A stretch of 64,000 bases of DNA from Marinifilum_A sediminis. GTDB taxonomy: Bacteria > Bacteroidota > Bacteroidia > Bacteroidales > Marinifilaceae. The stretch is from NCBI GenBank assembly GCA_947496465.1, contig CANMCX010000011.1, positions 1 through 64,000 of the forward strand, written 5' to 3'. The notes below the pieces were generated by a model, which was not told the DNA's origin, did not search any database, and was given only the letters and a program-made list of their open reading frames with translations. This document shows, piece after piece, positions 1 to 9,214 of this stretch. The first letter of the stretch is position 1, and every line of letters begins with the position of its first letter. A program made the translations under genes and the position numbers.

Positions 1-32
1 CAGAAATGTGGGAGAGTAGGTCGACGCCAACC
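1..32 (+). rRNA. rrf: 5S rRNA, 3' end only (partial)
   Basis: The first ~30 bases carry GGGAGAGTAGGTCGACGCCA, the conserved closing segment of bacterial 5S rRNA, followed directly by a strong intrinsic terminator. Only the 3' tail lies inside the window, so the rest of the rRNA operon is to the left. The exact 3' end is approximate. Confidence 0.8.
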
Positions 33-35
33 TTT

Positions 36-74
36 AAAAAGAGTCTTATTCCAAATGGAGTAAGACTCTTTTTT
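36..74 (+). terminator. Intrinsic terminator of the rRNA operon
   Basis: A 13-bp perfect stem (36-48 with 61-73) encloses a 12-nt loop and ends in a T-run. It follows the 5S tail immediately. Confidence 0.9.
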
Positions 75-179
75 ATATGCATTTATTTAATATTTGGTTT
101 ATTAAATTCTACTTATACGGAAAATACATCCGTTAACTCTTACTTAAGGTTTTTTAACCTATATTTTCCAACAATTTAC

Positions 180-208
180 TTGAGTTTTATCCACTTTGTT
201 TATCTTTG
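180..208 (+). promoter_or_regulatory. Bacteroidota-type promoter of the porin gene
   Basis: TTG at 180-182 and TATCTTTG at 201-208 match the −33 TTG and −7 TAnnTTTG elements of Bacteroidota primary-sigma promoters, with 18 nt between them. A start site about 7 nt after the −7 box would fall at or next to the ATG at 215, so the transcript may be almost leaderless. Confidence 0.6.
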
Positions 209-214
209 TAGGCT

Positions 215-2179
215 ATGAAACAATATTTCATAATATTAGTATTTGTATTTGCTTTAACCAATAGTTTGGTAGCACAGAAAACTATTGGAAGTAGACCTAG
301 TGCAGGACAATCTAAGGGGGCATCCCAGGATGATCAAAACCAACTTGATAGTTTGGGTTATAATGTTGAATCCGTAATTAGAGCTTGGAAACTTTCTAAT
401 TTTGCAACAATAAAAAAATCAATTGAGCTTGATACCATTCTAGGTGAAATTCAAAATTACAATCCGATTTATCAAAAAAGTATATCTAATTCTTATCTTG
501 GAAACCTTGGTTCTGCCTATCAGAGTAATGTTTTTATTGATAGAGTTACGGATGACTCATTTTTGTTTTTTAAGCCGTACAGAGCTTATATTATGAAACC
601 GGAAGATGTTATATTTTTTAATACAACCACTCCATATACAAAACTATCTTACGAAACTGGTGGTCCAAAAGGACAGTCGGAGAATTTACTGAGAGCGATG
701 CAGACTCAGAATATAAATCCATATTGGAATTTTGGTATAAATTATGACTTGATTTCTAGTGATGGTCAATATCAGAATCAGAAAACCAAACTTTATGATT
801 TTACTTTATTCTCATCATACAAAAAACGTGAGTACGGATTTGATATTGTTCTTAATACAAATCGAATGAGTATTGAGGAGAATGGTGGGGTTTTTAGAGA
901 TTCGTTAATTACAGATACGAATGAGGATGCAGAAAATATTCAGGTTAATCTTGACCAGGCAAGTAGTAGATTGACTAATTTTAATTTTTTCATGAATCAC
1001 TCCTATGGTATCGGTAAGGAAACTGAGCTTGTTCATGAAGAGGATACTACTTATTCTTATGCCATAGATTTATTTTATTCTTTGGATTACGAAAGTAATA
1101 GCTGGAGATATAAAGATGATAATTTGACAACTGATTTTTACGATCAAAAACTTTTAGATCAATCTGCTACTTTCGATAAGGTTGAACAAACTACGTTAAG
1201 AAATACTTTTCAAATCGTATTTAATGAAAATGAGAATAAATGGATTCGTTTAGGTGCCAGATTTGGTATTATCAATGAATTCACCAATTACAATTTAAGA
1301 AGAAATGTGAGTCAATACTCTTGGCAGCAGCAGGATGAAAAAATTCACAACAATCAATTGCTTGTTAATTTTTTCAGTAAATCTGGTAAATCAATTAACT
1401 GGAATGCTATGGGGACTTATTATTTTGAAGGATATAAGCAAAATGATTTTAAATTGAACTATGAACTAACGAAGTGGATTGGTGATAAAATTGAAAAACA
1501 TGGATTCTTAGTAAATGGTAAATTAGAGTCAAAAACTTCTGATTTTATTTTGGAAGAATACTATGGAAATCATCAAAGTTGGAAAACTGGCTTCGATAAA
1601 ACTACCAGTTTGCAAGTGGGTTTGGAATATTTTAATAAGAAATACAATTTTAAAATTGGTGCGAATTTTACTCAGTTAGATAACTATACTTATTTCAATT
1701 TAAATGCTCTTCCGGAACAAACGAATAGTGGAATATCCGTTTTCACAGGATATCTTGAGAAAAAATTTAAACTCGGTAACTTTCATCTAAACCAAAAGTT
1801 GGTTGGTCAAAATAGTACTAATGAAAATATTTTACCGCTACCAAGTTTATCTATTTACAGTAATAACTATTATAAAAATGAATTTTTCAATGGCGCATTA
1901 GGCTTTCAAGCAGGTATAGCCGTTCGATATAATACAGCCTTTTATGCTCCTGATTACATGCCCTCAACAGGACAGTTTTATTTACAGAACGAGAAAGAGT
2001 TAGGCGATTATCCGAAGATTGACTTGTATGTTAATTTTAGGATTAAAAGAACGCGAATCTTTGTTATGTACGAGCACGCCAATTCTTCTATTGGTAGCAA
2101 AAATTATTTTACTACTAATCATTACCCAATAAATCCAGCTATGCTAAAGTATGGCTTGGTTTGGACATTTTACAATTAA
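215..2179 (+). CDS. Putative porin (outer-membrane beta-barrel, Porin_10-like)
   Basis: A 654-residue protein with a Sec signal peptide (hydrophobic residues 3-20, ending VAQ) and no other membrane helix. The rest alternates polar and aromatic residues and ends in an aromatic strand (residues ~640-654, final WTFYN), as expected of an outer-membrane barrel. Sequence style matches the Bacteroidota putative porin family, characterised only by domain; substrate unknown. It stands alone between the rRNA terminator and the mltF-like gene with its own promoter. Family call is from recollection of the family pattern, barrel nature from the sequence. Confidence 0.7.
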   Translation: MKQYFIILVFVFALTNSLVAQKTIGSRPSAGQSKGASQDDQNQLDSLGYNVESVIRAWKLSNFATIKKSIELDTILGEIQNYNPIYQKSISNSYLGNLGSAYQSNVFIDRVTDDSFLFFKPYRAYIMKPEDVIFFNTTTPYTKLSYETGGPKGQSENLLRAMQTQNINPYWNFGINYDLISSDGQYQNQKTKLYDFTLFSSYKKREYGFDIVLNTNRMSIEENGGVFRDSLITDTNEDAENIQVNLDQASSRLTNFNFFMNHSYGIGKETELVHEEDTTYSYAIDLFYSLDYESNSWRYKDDNLTTDFYDQKLLDQSATFDKVEQTTLRNTFQIVFNENENKWIRLGARFGIINEFTNYNLRRNVSQYSWQQQDEKIHNNQLLVNFFSKSGKSINWNAMGTYYFEGYKQNDFKLNYELTKWIGDKIEKHGFLVNGKLESKTSDFILEEYYGNHQSWKTGFDKTTSLQVGLEYFNKKYNFKIGANFTQLDNYTYFNLNALPEQTNSGISVFTGYLEKKFKLGNFHLNQKLVGQNSTNENILPLPSLSIYSNNYYKNEFFNGALGFQAGIAVRYNTAFYAPDYMPSTGQFYLQNEKELGDYPKIDLYVNFRIKRTRIFVMYEHANSSIGSKNYFTTNHYPINPAMLKYGLVWTFYN

Positions 2180-2269
2180 GAATTCTTAAAAATAACCAAG
2201 AATTTATATCAAATAATCTTGGTTTGAGACCTGATAATTTCTAATTTAATATTAGAAAGGGAGAATTAT

Positions 2270-3694
2270 ATGCCACAATTAAAATATATAAAACTTGTTA
2301 TACCTTTGATTTTCATGGTATTTCTTCAGACTTGCAATCAGCATAGGAAAATGGCTGAAATGCAAATGCAAGAGAAACCAATCGTGGAATTAAAGCATGT
2401 AAAGTTACGTGGAAAACTGCGGGTTATAACCGATTACAATTCCACAAACTACTTTATATATAAAGGTAGAACCATGGGATTTCAGTACGAGATGTTGCAG
2501 GCTTTAGCCAAACATCTTGGGGTGAAATTAGAATTGACTGTTAATAATGATCTGCTTTCTTCTTTTAAATCATTAGAAAATGGAGAAGTTGATGTGTTGG
2601 GTATGAATTTGGCAGTTACCAAAGATAGAATGGATAGGTTCAATTTTACAGTACCTCACAGCCAGTCCAGACAAGTATTGATTCAATTAAAAGATTCAAT
2701 ACAGTCTAGCTCTTATATTTCAAGCCAGAATCAATTGGTGGGTAAGCACATTCATGTATCAGAGGCTTCTTCTTTCGAAGAACGACTTGAAAGTCTATCA
2801 CAAGAACTTGGTAAAGAGATTCTAGTTGAAACGGAAAAATTAGAAGTTGAACAGTTAATATCTAAAGTAGCTAAAGGTGAAATTAAATTTACTATTGCCG
2901 ATGAAAATGTAGCAATGGTAAATCAAGCATATTATCCTGAAATAGACATTAAGACACCTGTTAGTTTCCCACAAAATTTGGCTTGGGCTCTGCGTAAAGG
3001 AACAAATCACTTAACCCAGGATATAAACATGTGGTTAATTGATTTTCAAAAATCCAGAGAATACAAGCGTATTTATAGAAAGTATTTCAGAAGCTCAAGG
3101 ATTGAGGAAATGTTATTAAGTGAATATTTTACTTTAAAGAGTGGGAAAATATCTGAGTATGATGAATTGTTGAAAGAAAAATCTAAAATTGTTGGTTGGG
3201 ACTGGAGATTGTTGTCTGCTTTGGTTTATCAAGAATCTAATTTCAATCCTAAGGCTAGATCATGGGTTGGCGCTTTTGGTTTGATGCAATTGATGCCAGA
3301 AACAGCTTATAGATACGATGTAGACTCTTTATCATCAGCTAGAGATAATGTGGATGCTGGAGTTAAATATCTAAAATATTTGGAAGGAAAATTAGATAAA
3401 ACACTTGATGATAAAACAGATCGTCTACAATTCTTATTAGCCTCTTATAATGTTGGATTAGGTCATATTTTAGATGCCCGACGTTTGGCAGTAAAGAATG
3501 GTAAAAATCCTGATCAGTGGAAAGGTAGTGTAGATTATTACTTATTGAATAAAGCCAAACCTGAATTTTATAATGATCCAGTTGTAAAATATGGATATTG
3601 TAGGGGAGAAGAACCATATCTGTACGTCACAAAAATTTTAGATCGTTACGCTCATTATAAAAATATGGCATTAATTGATCAGACCGGCTCTTAA
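2270..3694 (+). CDS. mltF: MltF-like membrane-bound lytic murein transglycosylase
   Basis: A 474-residue lipoprotein: signal segment 5-22 with lipobox LQTC (Cys22). Residues ~48-270 form a periplasmic solute-binding (SBP_bac_3-type) domain and ~295-460 an SLT goose-lysozyme-like domain. The catalytic Glu is Glu322 in YQESNFNP, followed by GAFGLMQLMP, the classical SLT motif. It should cleave peptidoglycan with formation of 1,6-anhydro-MurNAc ends at the outer-membrane inner face, with the SBP domain acting in regulation, as in E. coli MltF. The 3' end overlaps the convergent Nudix gene by 24 nt. Confidence 0.9.
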   Translation: MPQLKYIKLVIPLIFMVFLQTCNQHRKMAEMQMQEKPIVELKHVKLRGKLRVITDYNSTNYFIYKGRTMGFQYEMLQALAKHLGVKLELTVNNDLLSSFKSLENGEVDVLGMNLAVTKDRMDRFNFTVPHSQSRQVLIQLKDSIQSSSYISSQNQLVGKHIHVSEASSFEERLESLSQELGKEILVETEKLEVEQLISKVAKGEIKFTIADENVAMVNQAYYPEIDIKTPVSFPQNLAWALRKGTNHLTQDINMWLIDFQKSREYKRIYRKYFRSSRIEEMLLSEYFTLKSGKISEYDELLKEKSKIVGWDWRLLSALVYQESNFNPKARSWVGAFGLMQLMPETAYRYDVDSLSSARDNVDAGVKYLKYLEGKLDKTLDDKTDRLQFLLASYNVGLGHILDARRLAVKNGKNPDQWKGSVDYYLLNKAKPEFYNDPVVKYGYCRGEEPYLYVTKILDRYAHYKNMALIDQTGS

Positions 3695-4339
3695 AAAAAT
3701 TTCTCGAAGTTCTGATAGAATCATTGCTGTTGCACCCCAAACTTTATGACCTTTTGCATTGAAGTAAGCTGCATGTATGGTCATTCCATTTTTATCGAAA
3801 TTAAATTCATTAATATTATCAATTGATAATAGTTTTTGAATAGGCATTTCAATAATTTCTTCCACTTCAAATTGATTTAATTTGAAATCGGGTTTCTCTT
3901 CACAATAGCCTATTACAGGAAGAACCATGAAGTTACTTACAGGAATGTAAAGCTCGGTTAAGGAGCCTAGAATTTTTATTTTTTTACTATCAACACCAAG
4001 TTCTTCATTTGTTTCACGAATTGCAGTTGCAGTTCTGTTTGTATCACTTTTTTCGGTTTTACCTCCTGGAAGACTAATTTGCCCACTATGACTTGTATTT
4101 CCTGTCGTTCTTTTTATAAATGGAAGATATATTTGCCCTTCTTTAGGGTAGAAAAGTAGCAAAACACTACTGTCTCTTGCAATATTTGGGTCGCTTTTTT
4201 TTAAAGCATGCTCACGAATAGATGGTGACATTTTTTTTTGAGCATCGAAGCCAGGAAGACCATTTTTAAGCTCAGTATTAATTGCTTCAGTGAATTTTTG
4301 TAAATCAATTTTTGTGTCCAATATATTCATAAATTTCAT
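3671..4339 (-). CDS. NUDIX hydrolase, CoA pyrophosphatase type
   Basis: 222 residues. The Nudix box is complete: GGKTEKSD then RETNEELGV (pattern G-x5-E-x7-RE-x2-EE-x-G). The N-terminal RPSAVL-like stretch (ARDSSVLLLFYP) and the segment leading into the box (TSHSGQISLPGG) are typical of the NudL/CoAse branch, which hydrolyses CoA to 3',5'-ADP and 4'-phosphopantetheine. Its 3' end overlaps mltF tail-to-tail, so no terminator separates the two genes. Substrate is inferred from the branch, not demonstrated. Confidence 0.8.
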   Translation of the reverse strand: MKFMNILDTKIDLQKFTEAINTELKNGLPGFDAQKKMSPSIREHALKKSDPNIARDSSVLLLFYPKEGQIYLPFIKRTTGNTSHSGQISLPGGKTEKSDTNRTATAIRETNEELGVDSKKIKILGSLTELYIPVSNFMVLPVIGYCEEKPDFKLNQFEVEEIIEMPIQKLLSIDNINEFNFDKNGMTIHAAYFNAKGHKVWGATAMILSELREIFLRAGLIN

Positions 4340-4407
4340 TTTCTAATCTTACTTAAAGATAGGTATAAAGTTACCCCAAATGTCAACATATCATTAATCT
4401 TTATATT

Positions 4408-4433
4408 AAAAAACCCGGCTGTTAAACCGGGTT
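4408..4433 (-). terminator. Intrinsic terminator after gatD
   Basis: Read on the minus strand, an AACCCGG/CCGGGTT stem with an 8-nt loop runs into a T-rich tract just after the gatD stop codon at 4439. Confidence 0.85.
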
Positions 4434-4438
4434 GAGAA

Positions 4439-5821
4439 TTATTTTCTAAAATTTTTGACGAATTGTTCAACCTCCGGAACACCTCCCTGGTACAACAAAT
4501 ATCCATTATATGGTTCTCGTTTTGTGATTTCATCATTAATAGGTGTTTCCATAATTTTAATTACCTCTTCACGATCGTTGGTTTGTCCCAATGCCCAACC
4601 AAGTTTAATGTAAGCTGCTTCAGGTAGCATATTGTCCAAAGGAATTACACCCATTGCCATTAAATCACGACCAGTATCGTAAACAAACATATGTGTGTAA
4701 CCCCATAGAGTTTGTACAGTCATAAAAATATTAACTCCTTTTTCTACTGCTCGTTTTATTGCTGGATAAACGGGTTTATTTACATGTCCTAATCCGGTTC
4801 CTGCTATTATTATCCCTTTGTATCCGCAATCAACTAAAGCGTCAATAACATCTGGTTGCATGTTAGGATAATAATACAGAATGGTAACCTTTTCTTCGAA
4901 AAATGGCAAAATTGTTACATTCTTATCTTTTCTTCTATGATTGTATTTTTTCTTGATAGGTTTTACTCCTTTTCTGGTTACAGTTGCTAGAGGTGTATCT
5001 CCTAGTGTTCGAAAAGTTGAACGATAACTGGAGTGCATTTTTCTTACTCTGGTGCCTCGATGAAGGAAACCATATTCGTCTGAAGTAGGTCCAAACATAC
5101 AAACCATTACTTCCGCAATATCACCATGCCCAGCAGCCACTGCTGAATGCATAAGATTAAGTGCAGCATCGGAAGAAGGACGATCTGATGATCGTTGAGA
5201 ACCAACTAATACAATTGGAACAGGTGAGTTTTGAACCATGTAAGTTAAAGCCGCTGCTGTATGATGTAATGTATCAGTACCGTGTGCAATAATAATTCCA
5301 TCAATGCCATTTTCAATTTCTTTGCCAATAGCAATTGCTAGAGCAATATATTGCTTTGGTCCCATATTTTCACTGAAAACAGCAAAAACCTTTTCTGTTG
5401 TTAGGTTGCAGATATCGGCTAATTCAGGTACCGAACCGTATAATTCCCCTGGAGAAAATGCTGGAATTACAGCTCCTGTCCTATAATCTAAACGTGAAGC
5501 TATTGTTCCTCCGGTACCAAATAATTTTACAGCTGGTTGACCTTCAGTGTAAGGAAACTCTTTTTCGGGTACTTTATAATTGGCTTTTTTATAGCCAGTT
5601 TCTTTCATTTCCTGAATGGTATTCACATTTATTCCAATATTATATCCTGTAGATATTTTAAGAACAATGTGTTGATCATCATCATTTTCAGCACGAGGTA
5701 ATATGGTACCGTCAAATTCTCCTCTAGTTGTTAATATGTGCGTTTTACCCCACACTCTTACATTGTATTTTTTTAGGGTTGCTAGTGCTTTTCCCTTATA
5801 TCCTTGAAACAAATCTTCCAT
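4439..5821 (-). CDS. gatD: Archaeal-type glutamyl-tRNA(Gln) amidotransferase subunit D
   Basis: 460 residues. An N-terminal SH3-like domain (~10-65) precedes an L-asparaginase-type amidase. Catalytic positions are in place: Thr106 in GTGGTIAS, Thr182-Asp183 in HGTDTLHH and Lys261 in HRGTRVRKMHSS, matching the T/T/D/K set known for GatD. GatD releases ammonia from Gln or Asn for its partner GatE. The start codon overlaps the gatE stop by one base (TAATG), so translation is coupled. Plain asparaginases are ~330 residues and lack the N-terminal domain, so an asparaginase reading is disfavoured. GatDE is regarded as the archaeal route to Gln-tRNA(Gln); finding it in Bacteroidota is unusual. Confidence 0.92.
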   Translation of the reverse strand: MEDLFQGYKGKALATLKKYNVRVWGKTHILTTRGEFDGTILPRAENDDDQHIVLKISTGYNIGINVNTIQEMKETGYKKANYKVPEKEFPYTEGQPAVKLFGTGGTIASRLDYRTGAVIPAFSPGELYGSVPELADICNLTTEKVFAVFSENMGPKQYIALAIAIGKEIENGIDGIIIAHGTDTLHHTAAALTYMVQNSPVPIVLVGSQRSSDRPSSDAALNLMHSAVAAGHGDIAEVMVCMFGPTSDEYGFLHRGTRVRKMHSSYRSTFRTLGDTPLATVTRKGVKPIKKKYNHRRKDKNVTILPFFEEKVTILYYYPNMQPDVIDALVDCGYKGIIIAGTGLGHVNKPVYPAIKRAVEKGVNIFMTVQTLWGYTHMFVYDTGRDLMAMGVIPLDNMLPEAAYIKLGWALGQTNDREEVIKIMETPINDEITKREPYNGYLLYQGGVPEVEQFVKNFRK

Positions 5822-7794
5822 TATTGCAGACGTTTATCAATGATTTGACGTAAATCTCTTAATTCAATATTCCCAATAGCTTGTTTGTGCAATTGACCCA
5901 TAATCCAGTTGGCAGCATCTTTTTTCTCTTCAGATTTTCGAATGTCTTTGTATTTTTCAGCTAAGAAATCGATAGGCGCTGCTAATTCTTCCATACTTCG
6001 CTTTTTAAATTTTAAGGCTGTAAGCATTGAATTGAATTCCATTTTTGGGTGATCATACAAAATTGGAAGTAAATATCTTGCAATATTCGGATGTAATTTT
6101 TGTTCATGAATAAACTTAAAAAGACCAATTAACTTGCGATTATTGAGTTCGGCATTTGTTCTTTTCTTGCCAACAATATTTTTAAATGTGTGACCGAAAA
6201 AGATGGAAATTCTTTTTGGATCAAATTTAAAGCGAGTATAAATTTCTTCAATTACTGGATATAAATTCTTACTCAAAATAAAATGATAAGCATCTACAGG
6301 AACTCCCCATTTTATTAATAAATCGATTCTATCTGATGTGTCTTGAGGCAGATCTTTTCGTAATTCGTCAATATATGTGTCTGATAATGATATTGGTGCA
6401 GAATCGGTGTCAGGATACATTCTATCAGCACCAGGTAATACTCTTTCAAAGATAGTTGTACCATCAATTAGAGATTTTCTTGTTTCATTTGGTACACCAT
6501 CGAACACCATCAGGCAACGTTCTTCAATAGTTTCTATTGCAGTTTTAACATCTGCTTCGTCACCCCAAATAATTAATTGAGCATCTTCATTAGTTGCCTG
6601 TAATTCACTTTTTATTTTATTGAAATCATCTTTGGATAATGGAAAATCATCTTGTTCGTTGTGAATCATATTTGGCAATTCCAAACAAGCTATAACCTTT
6701 AATCTTTGAGATATTTCATTTGCAAATACTTGTCCTGGTTGAGTAAAGTGAGATAATAATCCTTTAAACTTAGCTAAGTTTATGGCAACAATTTTATGCT
6801 TTTTATCTTTACAATCTACCAGTGGCTGATAAGAGAAATTGAAATCATGAATATCCAGTTCAGTGTATTTTATTTTCCAATCTTCTTTTGTTATTCTTTC
6901 TAATAATAGTTTTCGGATATGCAATAAAGCCCATTGACGAAAAGCTTCGTTGTGTGACAATTCAGGAATCCATTTGTTGTGAGCAACGCCTTTAATTTCA
7001 ACTCTGGATCCTCCTCTGCAGCTCACATTAACATCTTCACGTCCAGCTCCCATTCCTGTTCGAACCAATCCCGTACTTCTGTTTAAAAATCTAATGTACT
7101 CAGCAGCTTCACGAAGTTCGTCCGGAGTATTTAATTCAGGAGCGGTTACCGTTTCAATTAAAGGAGTGCCTAATCTATCGGTTTTGTACCATCTTTCATG
7201 AGCAATATCTGCTATTTCACGACAAGAATCTTCTTCGATACTAAGCTGAATGATATTTACCTTTTTATTACTAAGTTGTATGTGTCCATTAACACCTAGA
7301 ATCGCTGTTCTTTGAAAGCCAGTAGGAATACTGCCATCAAGATATTGCTTTCTAGTGATGTGCACTTCACCAACTATATTCAATTTGCACATAAGAGATA
7401 TTTTTAGAGCAATCCCCAATGCTTCATGATTGATTTTAAAAGGTGGTGTGTCATCTACTTCGTAGGTACAAGCAGTCTCGTTGTTGATTCGGTATATAAT
7501 GTTCTTACGGGTTTTAAATTCCATAAGAGCAGTACCATCGTATCCGCCTAGTTCGCTCATTGCAGGTCGCATGTGGCGAATTACTTCAGCATCGTAATCT
7601 TCATTTGTTTGGAAAACTCCGCAAGGACAATGGCAAAACAACTTTTCTTTGGTTGCAAGTTGTTGGTGAACTTCTAAACCCGACATAAAGCCAATTCGGC
7701 GGTAATCTTCAGGTTTTGCATACCTGCGATCTACATAACCAATTTGTTGTCGGGAGAGTTCGTAATTTGAGTTGGGTTTAATCTTTGTACTCAT
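5821..7794 (-). CDS. gatE: Archaeal-type glutamyl-tRNA(Gln) amidotransferase subunit E
   Basis: 657 residues, the size of archaeal GatE and much longer than bacterial GatB (~480). It begins with the GatB/E kinase-like motif GLEVHQQLATKEKLFCHCPC and has SCRGGSRVEIKGV near residue 260. An internal GAD insertion (~300-440), shared with bacterial AspRS and absent from GatB, ends before the GatE-typical stretch RVLPGADRMYPDTDSAPI (~450-467). The C-terminal helical/tail domain (~510-657) binds tRNA in the family. GatE phosphorylates Glu on misacylated tRNA(Gln) and amidates it with ammonia from GatD. First gene of a two-gene operon. Confidence 0.93.
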   Translation of the reverse strand: MSTKIKPNSNYELSRQQIGYVDRRYAKPEDYRRIGFMSGLEVHQQLATKEKLFCHCPCGVFQTNEDYDAEVIRHMRPAMSELGGYDGTALMEFKTRKNIIYRINNETACTYEVDDTPPFKINHEALGIALKISLMCKLNIVGEVHITRKQYLDGSIPTGFQRTAILGVNGHIQLSNKKVNIIQLSIEEDSCREIADIAHERWYKTDRLGTPLIETVTAPELNTPDELREAAEYIRFLNRSTGLVRTGMGAGREDVNVSCRGGSRVEIKGVAHNKWIPELSHNEAFRQWALLHIRKLLLERITKEDWKIKYTELDIHDFNFSYQPLVDCKDKKHKIVAINLAKFKGLLSHFTQPGQVFANEISQRLKVIACLELPNMIHNEQDDFPLSKDDFNKIKSELQATNEDAQLIIWGDEADVKTAIETIEERCLMVFDGVPNETRKSLIDGTTIFERVLPGADRMYPDTDSAPISLSDTYIDELRKDLPQDTSDRIDLLIKWGVPVDAYHFILSKNLYPVIEEIYTRFKFDPKRISIFFGHTFKNIVGKKRTNAELNNRKLIGLFKFIHEQKLHPNIARYLLPILYDHPKMEFNSMLTALKFKKRSMEELAAPIDFLAEKYKDIRKSEEKKDAANWIMGQLHKQAIGNIELRDLRQIIDKRLQ

Positions 7795-7885
7795 TTTGGG
7801 CTTAGGTTATTTTTAACCGTAAAAAGTACAAATTTTAAAAAGTTTAAGAAATGATTTAATTCAGGTTTAATATTTTATAATAAAA

Positions 7886-8377
7886 CTACTGCATGAATGG
7901 TAGTCTTATTTTATAGCCTTTATTCTCGATATCATCGTGGATTTTTTTACCTATAGTCTGTCCCCAAATCATACCTGCCTGCATGCTTTCATTGGTAATT
8001 TCGGGTATTTTTTCAGCAATTCTTTTGCCAGCTTCAGATTCAAAAAAAGCTATCATTGCTCGAACATCTTCATGCGAAAGATTTTTTTTATATACTGGAA
8101 CAATCATTTCCATTAAATCATCAATTGATGTATTTAAAAACTCTTTTTCAGCTTTTTGCCAATATTCAGAAGGAATATTAGATTCCTGCGATTTAAAATG
8201 AATAATCATTGTTTTTACAGATTGTTCGAAACTAGCAGAGGATCCGTTAATTTGAAAAAGATGCTTAATATCTTTTGTAAAAGCATCATCACCATTTTTA
8301 TTATTGGCATGAGTAACTCCAGAAAAAAATAGTAGAACTAAGGAGATTATGAGAATTGGTTTTAGATTTTTCATCAT
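7886..8377 (-). CDS. DUF2059 domain-containing secreted protein
   Basis: 163 residues with a Sec signal peptide (residues 6-24, ending THA) and a mostly helical remainder. The stretch PVYKKNLSHEDVRAMIAFFESEAGKRI (in part, ~94-120) is the recognisable DUF2059 core: helix, acidic residues, then F-[FY]-x-S-x-x-G. Function unknown for the family. It lies 32 nt after the beta-lactamase gene and is probably the last gene of a CPBP-OXA-DUF2059 transcription unit. ATG at 8377 and the adjacent ATG at 8374 are both possible starts. Confidence 0.75.
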   Translation of the reverse strand: MMKNLKPILIISLVLLFFSGVTHANNKNGDDAFTKDIKHLFQINGSSASFEQSVKTMIIHFKSQESNIPSEYWQKAEKEFLNTSIDDLMEMIVPVYKKNLSHEDVRAMIAFFESEAGKRIAEKIPEITNESMQAGMIWGQTIGKKIHDDIENKGYKIRLPFMQ

Positions 8378-8409
8378 TTTGTGATTTGATTGATTACAAA
8401 AATCAAAAA

Positions 8410-9210
8410 TTATTTCGTTAAATACAATAAATCAGTTATTTGTTTAGTAATTAACTTTCGCTTAGCTGCATCCTGTTTAGATTTAATATCCATATTTAGT
8501 GCGAAAAAATAAACATTATCATTTTTTTCGATGTAACCTACATACCAACCAATTTGACGTTCTACTCTTACTGCCCAACCAGTTTTTGCTCGAATCGTGT
8601 AGTTGGGTTTTTTCTCAACAATCATGATATCTTTTACTATTTCCTGATTTTGTTTTGAAAAAGGCAGTTCTTTCAAATAAAGACGTTTTAAAAAATCAAT
8701 TTGTTGATTTGCACTTATTCGAATTTCACCATTCAACCAAAAAGTATCAATATTACCTCCTATATTTTTATTTCCATAGTTGGCAGTTTTCACCCAATGT
8801 AACATCCTATCCTCACCAATACGTCTTGCTAATTCCTGATATAACCAAACCACCGAATATTTTATGCCTGATTTTAAATTGTGATCTCTATTCCATTCAT
8901 TTATGAAGCGTTTTTTACCATCCCATTTAATGATTTCATTTTCATCTTTAATAACTTCAGTTTCCAATGCAATCATCGAATTAATGATTTTAAATGTCGA
9001 AGCTGGCAAAAAAACTGAATCTAATCGTACAGAATTATAACTCAATGATTTGTTGTTTTTAAAATCTTGAATGATAAAACATCCTTTAGTATTTTCTTTC
9101 TCAAAAATCTTTAGAATATCATTTGTCGTGAATTGTTCCAGAACTGATTTTTTCTGAACATCACAACCGATAAATGTTAATAATACGGATAGAAGGATAA
9201 TATTTCTCAT
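8410..9210 (-). CDS. Class D (OXA-type) beta-lactamase, lipoprotein
   Basis: 266 residues. All class D active-site motifs are present: Ser71-Thr-Phe-Lys74 (nucleophile and carboxylatable Lys), Ser119-Val-Val, Tyr145-Gly-Asn and Lys209-Thr-Gly, plus FWLNGEIRIS (~157-166). A lipobox FIGC (Cys16) predicts a lipid anchor, less common for OXA enzymes. The chromosomal setting, with no mobile element or unusual base composition nearby, suggests a resident gene. It would hydrolyse beta-lactams in the periplasm; the spectrum cannot be read from sequence. It is 4 nt from the upstream CPBP gene. Confidence 0.9.
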   Translation of the reverse strand: MRNIILLSVLLTFIGCDVQKKSVLEQFTTNDILKIFEKENTKGCFIIQDFKNNKSLSYNSVRLDSVFLPASTFKIINSMIALETEVIKDENEIIKWDGKKRFINEWNRDHNLKSGIKYSVVWLYQELARRIGEDRMLHWVKTANYGNKNIGGNIDTFWLNGEIRISANQQIDFLKRLYLKELPFSKQNQEIVKDIMIVEKKPNYTIRAKTGWAVRVERQIGWYVGYIEKNDNVYFFALNMDIKSKQDAAKRKLITKQITDLLYLTK

Positions 9211-9214
9211 GAAT

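Noticed and set aside
6..218. 70-codon frame after the 5S tail
   Set aside because: It runs through the rRNA terminator and the porin promoter and has no homologue-like features.
3671..3694. Frameshift at the mltF/Nudix junction
   Set aside because: Both proteins have family-typical C-termini; the 24-nt tail-to-tail overlap needs no sequencing error.
4439..5821. Stand-alone L-asparaginase
   Set aside because: The N-terminal SH3-like domain, the HRGTRVRKMHSS motif and coupling with gatE identify GatD.
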